64,000 bases of DNA, from NCBI GenBank assembly GCA_039986595.1, contig JBDWQJ010000006.1, positions 124,001-188,000 of the forward strand, in the 5' to 3' direction. The notes under the pieces were generated by a model that saw only the letters and a program-made list of their open reading frames with translations, was not told the DNA's origin and ran no database searches. Made by a program: the position numbers and the translations under genes. This document shows, piece after piece, positions 26,727 to 33,565 of this stretch. How positions within the stretch are numbered: position 1 is the stretch's first letter; every line of letters starts with the position of its first letter. The stretch comes from Lentilitoribacter sp039986595. GTDB taxonomy: Bacteria; Pseudomonadota; Alphaproteobacteria; Rhizobiales; Rhizobiaceae.

Positions 26727-27676
26727 TAGCCCCCTAACTTTTCTTTTAATAAATGAGCTGCGTCTCGTCGCGTGCTCAAAATTTTGTACACTTTGTCAGA
26801 TGACGTAATAAACATGGTCGTGCCATCAGCACCACCAAAACAAATATTGGAAGTCTGGGAGGGAAGCATGATCTTGCCGATCAACGCACCTTCTTGTGAC
26901 AAACAATGAATTCCATCCAACGCAGACGTCCAGATATAGCCATCATGATCAACACGCAACCCGTCTGGCACACCCGGTGCAATAACTGCAAAAACCCGAT
27001 CGTTTTTCAATCGATGATTATCAACATCAAACACGCGAATATGATGGGGGAGATCATAATCAATACCGGGAAAACTTGCGCCTTTTATCGCGCCAGAATC
27101 TGCAACATACAGCTTGCTTTCATCATTTGAAAAAGCAAGGCCATTAGGCTTTTCAAAATCTGTGGCAACAGCATGGCAGCGGCCTTCAGGCATGACGCAG
27201 AACACAAAGCATCCACCTATTTCACTCTCAGCTGGATAGCCTTCTATATCTGAATTTATACCGTATGGCGGATCAGTGAACCAAACCGAACCATCTGATT
27301 TAACCACTAAATCATTTGGAGAATTGAGTTTCTTTTCATCATATGCATCTGCAATAACGCTCACGGAAGATAAATCATCAGAATTATTGCGGCGAATGAC
27401 ACGACGACCGCCATGCTCACAGGAGACAATATTGCCATCTAAATCAAGACTATTACCATTGGCAAATTCACTATTACTAAGCGCTACACTCACACCATGA
27501 TGCTCATCCCACCGCATCATACGCTTATTGGGTATATCATTGAAATATAACGCACCTTCAAACCAGACAGGGCCTTCAGTCCACACGCATCCATCCGTAA
27601 TAACTTCTGGTGCTTTACTCGTATCAACGAAGTCTTCAAAGACAGGATCAACAACGATATATTTTGCATCATTCAT
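26726..27676 (-). CDS. SMP-30/gluconolactonase-family lactonase
   Basis: 316 residues from the ATG at 27676, which overlaps the permease stop (ATGA); the frame is open to 27751 but that part lies inside the permease gene. The six-bladed propeller metal ligands appear in CVWTEGPVWF (Glu), KLNSPNDLVVKSDG (Asn) and ADSGAIKG (Asp). The family opens sugar lactones. Its place between the ABC importer and LtnD suggests that the imported compound is a lactone or is oxidised to one before entering tetronate breakdown. Confidence 0.88.
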   Translation of the reverse strand: MNDAKYIVVDPVFEDFVDTSKAPEVITDGCVWTEGPVWFEGALYFNDIPNKRMMRWDEHHGVSVALSNSEFANGNSLDLDGNIVSCEHGGRRVIRRNNSDDLSSVSVIADAYDEKKLNSPNDLVVKSDGSVWFTDPPYGINSDIEGYPAESEIGGCFVFCVMPEGRCHAVATDFEKPNGLAFSNDESKLYVADSGAIKGASFPGIDYDLPHHIRVFDVDNHRLKNDRVFAVIAPGVPDGLRVDHDGYIWTSALDGIHCLSQEGALIGKIMLPSQTSNICFGGADGTTMFITSSDKVYKILSTRRDAAHLLKEKLGG

Positions 27677-28617
27677 GATTGCGCACTCTTTCTTAAAGTT
27701 TGAAACAACAGCATTGCTAAAATCACAAATCCAAAGATCATATTGCGCCAAGCGTCACCAATTTGCATGACGGATAAAATGGATGTGAGCAATGTGATGA
27801 AAAGTACGCCACCGACTGTGCCAAACAATGATCCTCGGCCACCTAAAATTGATGTCCCACCCACCACAACTGCAGCTATTGTTGGAAGTAGAAATGGATC
27901 ACCCATCGATTGATAAGCTTGATTTGCGTAACCGGCCAATAAAACTCCGCCCAATGCTGAACACATACCAGCCATTGCAAAAGCAAAAAAGATTACAGAA
28001 GGAGTTGAAACTCCAGATAAAAACGTAGCTTTTTCATTATAACCAATTGACCGCAAATAACGACCGAACGGTGTACGATTTAAAAATAACGCCAAACATA
28101 TTGCGACAACCATCCAAAGCAAAAATCCTGTGGGGATACCAAATAAATTGCCTGAAGCCATACCAATCATCAGCGGACTTGCTTCCCCCTTGGGGTTAAA
28201 GCCACCTGTGTTTAAGACTGCTAAACCCAACAAGATTGAATTGACCGCAAGCGTCCAAACCATGGAAGGAATGCGCAAAATAGCAACGCCAACACCATTT
28301 ACAATCCCAATGAATGCGCCAAACAATAAAGCGGCTGGAATTGAGATTGCAATAAAAAACGGATCCCCAGAACCCACAAGTGCTGTCGATATAATAGCCG
28401 CGCCTGTTAAAACCCAGGGAACAGACAGATCAATATGTCCCAATAAGATGATGACAGTTGCACCTGTGGCTAAAAGTCCAAGAAACGCTGCTATTTGTAG
28501 CTGTTGCAAAAGATAACCCGCCGACAAGATTTGCGGGAAGAACAAACTCCCGATACCGATGAGCACAATTGCGCCAAAATACGGCATAAGGCTGTCGAGT
28601 GTGATTGACTTAATCAT
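27673..28617 (-). CDS. Sugar ABC transporter permease 2 (RbsC family)
   Basis: A 314-residue hydrophobic protein of the ribose-type permease family, with LGHIDLSVPWVLTGAAI and ATIAAVVVGGTSILGGRGS near the usual places. It is the second of two adjacent non-identical permease genes, which probably form a heterodimer. It overlaps the genes on both sides by ATGA. Confidence 0.91.
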   Translation of the reverse strand: MIKSITLDSLMPYFGAIVLIGIGSLFFPQILSAGYLLQQLQIAAFLGLLATGATVIILLGHIDLSVPWVLTGAAIISTALVGSGDPFFIAISIPAALLFGAFIGIVNGVGVAILRIPSMVWTLAVNSILLGLAVLNTGGFNPKGEASPLMIGMASGNLFGIPTGFLLWMVVAICLALFLNRTPFGRYLRSIGYNEKATFLSGVSTPSVIFFAFAMAGMCSALGGVLLAGYANQAYQSMGDPFLLPTIAAVVVGGTSILGGRGSLFGTVGGVLFITLLTSILSVMQIGDAWRNMIFGFVILAMLLFQTLRKSAQS

Positions 28618-29579
28618 CGGCCAAATACCTCCAATCGGTTACGAACCCTTAAAACGTCGGCCCCGCCAATCGCAATGGCAAGCGCAAGGATCATCCCTTC
28701 AAACAATGGCTGGGCGAGCGACGGAATGCCAGAAAAGAACATTAAAGAGGCAATTGTTTTTAAGATAAATGCACCTGCCAACGCCCCCACAAGAGAGCCA
28801 ATTCCACCACGTAACAACACCCCACCGAGAACCACAGCGGCGATTGAATTGAGCGTAAAGTTTGCGGCTATACCTGCATCACCCGTTGTGGTCACAAAGC
28901 TATAAAACAACCCTGCTAACCCGCCAAATAACCCCGCGAGAACAAAGGCAGAAATACGGACGGTCTTTGTATCTATACCTGATTGAAAAGCAGCCTGCTC
29001 AGAAGAGCCAAGAGCATAAAGGCCAAGACCTAAACCTGTCCTACGAAAAGGAAGCCAAAAGCCAAAGATCAACACGGCTGTAATGATAAGCGCCGTAGGG
29101 ATTCCCAGGACATCTAGCGTAATAGCGTCTGCCAGATCGTAATTTATCGCACCACCTGGAGTTGGACGTAACAACAAAGCCAAACCAACAAAAATAGATG
29201 CAGTTGCTAATGTGACGACAATTGGTTGAATGCGACCATAAACGATCAATAACCCATTCATCAGCCCGCATGCAGCACCCGCCAAAAGCACCGCAACAAT
29301 CCCCATTGATATCCCAATCGCTGATCCGTCCAACAAATAAGATGCAATTGTGTTTGTCAGCGCCATGACTGCACCAACTGATAAATCAATCCCTCTCACA
29401 ACAACCGCGAAAAATTGTGCGATAGCCGCTAACCCCAAGATCATCGCCTGGTTTGCCCAAATGGTCATCACATAAGTTGACACACCACTTGGGTGGGTTC
29501 CTAAATAAGCGCCAAGAAGAACAACCAATACAATAGCGGCAATAACTTCTCTTCGATTGCTGCGCATATAATCAAGCAT
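28614..29579 (-). CDS. Sugar ABC transporter permease 1 (RbsC family)
   Basis: A 321-residue membrane protein with the family motif VVRGIDLSVGAVMAL and NSIAAVVLGGVLLRGGIGS. About nine hydrophobic helices. Overlaps the ATPase gene by 8 bp and the second permease by 4 bp. The substrate is inferred only from the tetronate genes downstream. Confidence 0.92.
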   Translation of the reverse strand: MLDYMRSNRREVIAAIVLVVLLGAYLGTHPSGVSTYVMTIWANQAMILGLAAIAQFFAVVVRGIDLSVGAVMALTNTIASYLLDGSAIGISMGIVAVLLAGAACGLMNGLLIVYGRIQPIVVTLATASIFVGLALLLRPTPGGAINYDLADAITLDVLGIPTALIITAVLIFGFWLPFRRTGLGLGLYALGSSEQAAFQSGIDTKTVRISAFVLAGLFGGLAGLFYSFVTTTGDAGIAANFTLNSIAAVVLGGVLLRGGIGSLVGALAGAFILKTIASLMFFSGIPSLAQPLFEGMILALAIAIGGADVLRVRNRLEVFGR

Positions 29580-31104
29580 CGTGCGTCTCCGAAATCGTAT
29601 CTGAACCAGCGCCAGCGGGAATATTCATAGAGGCCGCGATGATGTTTTGCGCTGTCATTTGATCGCCTTCTAATGAGCTAACAATTTTACCATCGTAGAA
29701 AATATGCGTCTCGTCACATAGATGAATAAGCTCTTCATAATCAGTACTGAGCAAAATGATTGCTGTCCCCTCGTCTGCCAACTTTCTCAAAATCGCATAA
29801 ATTTGCGTTTTGGTTTTAACATCAATGCCCCGAGTTGGATCCGCCAAAAGCAGGCATTTGGGTTTTAGTGCCAACCATTTTGCTAAAACCACCTTCTGCT
29901 GATTACCGCCGGACAAGGATGAAACAGGTAGATCCAATCCACCATGTTTAAGTTCAAGCTGATCCAGAGATGCAGCATATAGCGAAGGGTCTTTCGCATC
30001 GAGATCTTTGGCGCCAAGCGCTGCAAGTTGCAGATTTTCTGAAATAGTTTGATCCTGAATAAGTCCCTCTGTTTTCCTATCTTCAGGGATGAGAGCCAAA
30101 CCAATTTCAGTTTTTTTTGCATGCCCTGGGCTACGGATATCAACATGTTTATCAGAGATAATCACGCGCCCTTGCGTCTTTTTCAAAAGGCCAAAAAGCC
30201 CAAGTAGAAGCTTGTTTTGCCCCTGCCCGTCTAAGCCACCAAGCCCGGTGATCTGTCCTTTTCGAGCGGTAAGGAAAATCGATTTCAATTCATCGCCCCA
30301 GCTGAAATTTTCAATCTGAAGTGCGGCCGGCGCATCTTTGATCGGAGCTGGTTTTGGAGGAAACAGTTCATCGATTTTCTGGCCAACCATCATGTCGATA
30401 ATTTCGCCATAATCATGTTCACCTTGCGCAAAAGTATCAACGCATTGTCCATTTCGAAAAACTGAAATTCGGTCCGCAAGCGCTTCAATCTCATGAAAAC
30501 GATGGGAAATAAATAATATGCTTGTTCCGCTATCACGCTCTTGTCGTACACGCGTAAATACTTTTTCAACAACACTCGAATTAAGTGCGGAAGTTGCTTC
30601 ATCCAATATGAGTAATTTCGGGCGCATCATAATAGCTTTTGCAATTTCAACCTGTTGCCGTGCTGGCAAGGTAAGATCAGCTACACGTTGAGAAAATAAT
30701 ATGTCTTCCCCGTCAATCTGATCTAAAACGTCTCGAGCTAGATCAAGTGAGTCTGATTTGAGCCATCCCAACCCGCTGCCACGAGCACTCAGGAGCAAGT
30801 TTTCACGAACGGTCAAATCTGGCACAAGAGATAACTCCTGAAACATGCAAATCAAACCGAGTTCGCGAGCCATCTTGGGCGATTTGAGGTCAATCTTTTT
30901 TCCCTCTAGCAAAATATCGCCTGAGGTGGGTTTGAAAAGACCCGATATCAACTTCATAAGCGTTGATTTACCGGCACCGTTTTCACCTAACACCGCATGG
31001 ATCTCTCCCGGAACGCAGGAGAAATTCACCCCATCAAGTGCTTTTGTGGCACCAAAATGCTTTGAAATGCCGCGCATTTCTAAATAATTATGTGTCATTG
31101 TCAT
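29572..31104 (-). CDS. Sugar ABC transporter ATP-binding protein (two-domain, RbsA type)
   Basis: 510 residues with two fused ABC domains. The first has Walker A GENGAGKST and a degraded signature (LTLPARQQVEIAKA) in place of LSxGQ, the second has GLDGQGQNK in place of Walker A and an intact LSGGNQQKVVLAKW. This complementary asymmetry is known in RbsA-class proteins. It lies 51 bp after the binding-protein gene, with a hairpin between. Confidence 0.92.
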   Translation of the reverse strand: MTMTHNYLEMRGISKHFGATKALDGVNFSCVPGEIHAVLGENGAGKSTLMKLISGLFKPTSGDILLEGKKIDLKSPKMARELGLICMFQELSLVPDLTVRENLLLSARGSGLGWLKSDSLDLARDVLDQIDGEDILFSQRVADLTLPARQQVEIAKAIMMRPKLLILDEATSALNSSVVEKVFTRVRQERDSGTSILFISHRFHEIEALADRISVFRNGQCVDTFAQGEHDYGEIIDMMVGQKIDELFPPKPAPIKDAPAALQIENFSWGDELKSIFLTARKGQITGLGGLDGQGQNKLLLGLFGLLKKTQGRVIISDKHVDIRSPGHAKKTEIGLALIPEDRKTEGLIQDQTISENLQLAALGAKDLDAKDPSLYAASLDQLELKHGGLDLPVSSLSGGNQQKVVLAKWLALKPKCLLLADPTRGIDVKTKTQIYAILRKLADEGTAIILLSTDYEELIHLCDETHIFYDGKIVSSLEGDQMTAQNIIAASMNIPAGAGSDTISETHDA

Positions 31105-31120
31105 GATGTTATCTAACAGA

Positions 31121-31142
31121 TTGGCAGCAAATAAGCTGCCAA
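31121..31142 (-). other. Intercistronic stem-loop after the binding-protein gene
   Basis: A perfect 8-bp stem (TTGGCAGC / GCTGCCAA) with a 6-base loop lies between the binding-protein stop at 31156 and the ATPase start at 31104, with no T-tract. It matches the position of the loops at 12582 and 17044. Confidence 0.6.
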
Positions 31143-31155
31143 CCCGTCATATTTC

Positions 31156-32244
31156 TTAAGTATTGTCTGGAGATTGAGCGAGAAGCTCATCAGGTGTGAA
31201 CGGTGCAAAACACTCCGCATACCCAGTACCAGTGTTGAACGACTTAGGCAGATCCGGGAAATAGTTCTCACCAGCTTTAAGATCAGCTGCTTTAACTTGC
31301 GGGATCGGCAGGAAGATTGTTTGCGGCAGCTCTTTACCTTGCAACAATTCAACCGCAGCTTCCAGCGCAATTGCCGACATTGCAGGTGCCTGACTTGCAG
31401 AAATACCAGGAATGCTTAACTCGCTCATTAACATCCGAACACCGTTTTCACCATCAACGCCCATTGGCACAATCGGATGCCCTGCTGCTTGCATCGCATT
31501 AATTGAGCCAGCGGAACCGTGCTGAGAAACAACGGCATCAAACGTGCCATGTGTTGCTAAAGCATCTGCGACAACTTTTTGGCTTGTGCCTGTGTCCCAA
31601 TTGCCAACCACTTCAACAATCTCAAGACCATCCACCTTTTCAAACACGCTCATCATACCCAAACGACGATCGCGATCTGTTGCGTTGCCCGGCAAACCAT
31701 TGACCATTAGGATTTTACTTGCTTTTCCACCAAGCTCATCCATCACTGTTTGCGCTTTGAGGGTACCAAGAGCCATCTGGCTTTCGTTAACCTGCACCAC
31801 TTTGTCTGTATCCAAAACATTATCAAATGGAATAAGAACAGTGCCAGCGCGCTCTGCTCTGCGGATAACGGGTTCAAATGCAGTTGGGTTCACAGCAATA
31901 AACGTAATCGCGTCATAGCCTGCTGCAATAAAATTATCGATCGCGGCGATTTGTGCAGCACTATCATTACCAACAGATACAACCGTAAATTCTTCGATTT
32001 TATCCTTATTATCGGCACGATTAGCCCAGGCTTTGGCTGATTGAATAGCCTGAATACGCCAGTCATTTCCTGCAAAACCGTTTACAAACGCAATTTTGTA
32101 TGGACCTTCTTTTGCAGTATAAGATTTCGTTGATGTTCCTGGTGCTGGCGCAAAACATTCAGCGCGATGTGTTTCAGCAGATGCAGTTGACATCACCCCA
32201 AAGCTTGCAAGAAGCATTGTCGATGCGAGTAGTAAATTTTTCAT
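31156..32244 (-). CDS. Sugar ABC transporter substrate-binding protein
   Basis: 362 residues from the ATG at 32244, chosen for the GGGAGGATACC ribosome site and signal peptide (MKNLLLASTMLLASFGVMST, cleavage after ASA). The mature protein is an RbsB/XylF-like periplasmic binding protein (YKIAFVNGFAGNDWRIQAIQ). Cysteines lie near both ends of the mature protein in matching AECFAP segments, an uncommon symmetrical feature that may form a disulfide. First gene of the tetronate importer operon, under the triple operator region. Confidence 0.91.
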   Translation of the reverse strand: MKNLLLASTMLLASFGVMSTASAETHRAECFAPAPGTSTKSYTAKEGPYKIAFVNGFAGNDWRIQAIQSAKAWANRADNKDKIEEFTVVSVGNDSAAQIAAIDNFIAAGYDAITFIAVNPTAFEPVIRRAERAGTVLIPFDNVLDTDKVVQVNESQMALGTLKAQTVMDELGGKASKILMVNGLPGNATDRDRRLGMMSVFEKVDGLEIVEVVGNWDTGTSQKVVADALATHGTFDAVVSQHGSAGSINAMQAAGHPIVPMGVDGENGVRMLMSELSIPGISASQAPAMSAIALEAAVELLQGKELPQTIFLPIPQVKAADLKAGENYFPDLPKSFNTGTGYAECFAPFTPDELLAQSPDNT

Positions 32245-32290
32245 GGTATCCTCCCAATGAATCAAATGTTTTTCTAAGGTTAACTCTCAG

Positions 32291-32308
32291 TGTGTTTACG
32301 TAAACACA
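32291..32308. promoter_or_regulatory. LacI-type operator 1
   Basis: Perfect 18-bp palindrome TGTGTTTACGTAAACACA, 47 bp upstream of the binding-protein start. Core TGTTTACGTAAACA is shared with the next site. Confidence 0.8.
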
Positions 32309-32324
32309 TAAGGGCCATATCAAC

Positions 32325-32340
32325 ATGTTTACGTAAACAT
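32325..32340. promoter_or_regulatory. LacI-type operator 2
   Basis: Perfect 16-bp palindrome ATGTTTACGTAAACAT. Its centre is 33 bp from that of operator 1, three helical turns, so the two sites face the same side of the DNA. Confidence 0.8.
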
Positions 32341-32355
32341 ATTAATCTCAAAATA

Positions 32356-32373
32356 TATGTTTGCGCAAACATA
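32356..32373. promoter_or_regulatory. LacI-type operator 3
   Basis: Perfect 18-bp palindrome TATGTTTGCGCAAACATA, a variant with GCGC in place of ACGT at the core. It is 32 bp centre to centre from operator 2 and 52 bp before the lacI-type gene start. Confidence 0.78.
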
Positions 32374-32425
32374 AGTCAAGATGCTAAGAGTAAATTTCTG
32401 AATTTAGTCGATTCTGGATGATGTA

Positions 32426-33442
32426 ATGCAGGATAAAAACAAAAAAAATCAATACTCTAATCCGCCAACGATGCATGATGTTGCAGACGTTGCGGGAGTT
32501 AGCCAAATGACGGTTTCTCGTGTTATGCGCGGAACAGGCTATGTTTCAGATGATGTTTTAAAGCGAGTTGAAGATGCAGCAAGAAGCATTGGATACGTGC
32601 ATAATCGCCTCGCTGGTGGCATGTCAAAATATGACAACCCTTTAGTCGGGGTAGTCGTACCAAGTTTGCAAAACAGGGTATTTACCGAAGTACTGTCTGG
32701 CATTAGCGATACATTGAATAAAAACAACCTACGTCCTGTATTTGGCGTTTCAGAATACTCCTTAGAACGTGAGGAAGAAATCGTTTTTGATTTGTTATCA
32801 TGGCGACCACGCGGATTAATTCTTGCAGGTTTGGAACATACCGATGGCTTAAGACGGATCATCGAGCAAACCGGTGTGAAAACGGCAGAAATTATGGATG
32901 TTGATGGAAGCGCTTTAGCAGCAAGCTTTGGTATTTCCCAAAAAGCGGCCGGCGAGCAAATGGCAATGCACTTGATTGCTAAAGGTTACAAAAATTTTGC
33001 CTATATTGCGGGATTAGATGAAAGAGCGAAAAAGCGTTTTAACGCCTTTAAAACTTGCATTGAGGATCATGGGGGAACCATTTCTCAAACGCGAATTTCC
33101 AAAAAGACCCTATCGATGAAAGAGGGCCGTGTCTTAACTGCTGATATTTTATCAGGCGCAAACAAACCAGAAGCAATTTATTATTCAAACGATGATTTGG
33201 CCGCCGGCGGTCTAATGCATTGCATTGCTGACGGATTGAAAATCCCAGATGACATTGCTTTGGCGGGCTTTAATGGACTAAACTTCCTTGAAGCGCTTCC
33301 GGTGCAAATCACAACAACAAAAACACCTCGATATGACATCGGCGTTGATGCTGCAAATTGGATCTCTAACAAAAGCTCTGAGAAAGAAGAACGTCGCACG
33401 CACCAATTTGATATTGAGCTCATCAAAGGCGATACGACGTAA
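32426..33442 (+). CDS. LacI-family transcriptional regulator of the tetronate operon
   Basis: 338 residues. The helix-turn-helix is MHDVADVAGVSQMTVSRVMR at about residues 15-34, with hinge YVHNRLAGGMS, and then the GntR/LacI-type sensor domain. It is divergent from the binding-protein operon with three palindromes in the gap, so it almost certainly controls that operon and itself. It is 123 bp before the histidine kinase gene but has no evident link to it. Confidence 0.9.
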   Translation: MQDKNKKNQYSNPPTMHDVADVAGVSQMTVSRVMRGTGYVSDDVLKRVEDAARSIGYVHNRLAGGMSKYDNPLVGVVVPSLQNRVFTEVLSGISDTLNKNNLRPVFGVSEYSLEREEEIVFDLLSWRPRGLILAGLEHTDGLRRIIEQTGVKTAEIMDVDGSALAASFGISQKAAGEQMAMHLIAKGYKNFAYIAGLDERAKKRFNAFKTCIEDHGGTISQTRISKKTLSMKEGRVLTADILSGANKPEAIYYSNDDLAAGGLMHCIADGLKIPDDIALAGFNGLNFLEALPVQITTTKTPRYDIGVDAANWISNKSSEKEERRTHQFDIELIKGDTT

Positions 33443-33565
33443 AACTATTGGGTTTATCGACCTCAACGAGCATTATAGCTGTTTATCAACGTTAAATTCG
33501 ATATTTTGCGTAAATATAAAATTATTAGTTTAAAACTAAAATGTTTGGTTACCTTAGGGGGAAAG

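Noticed and set aside
33525..33539. TTAGTTT/AAACTAA inverted repeat before the kinase gene
   Set aside because: A short AT-only palindrome in AT-rich DNA, with no second copy found in a meaningful place.
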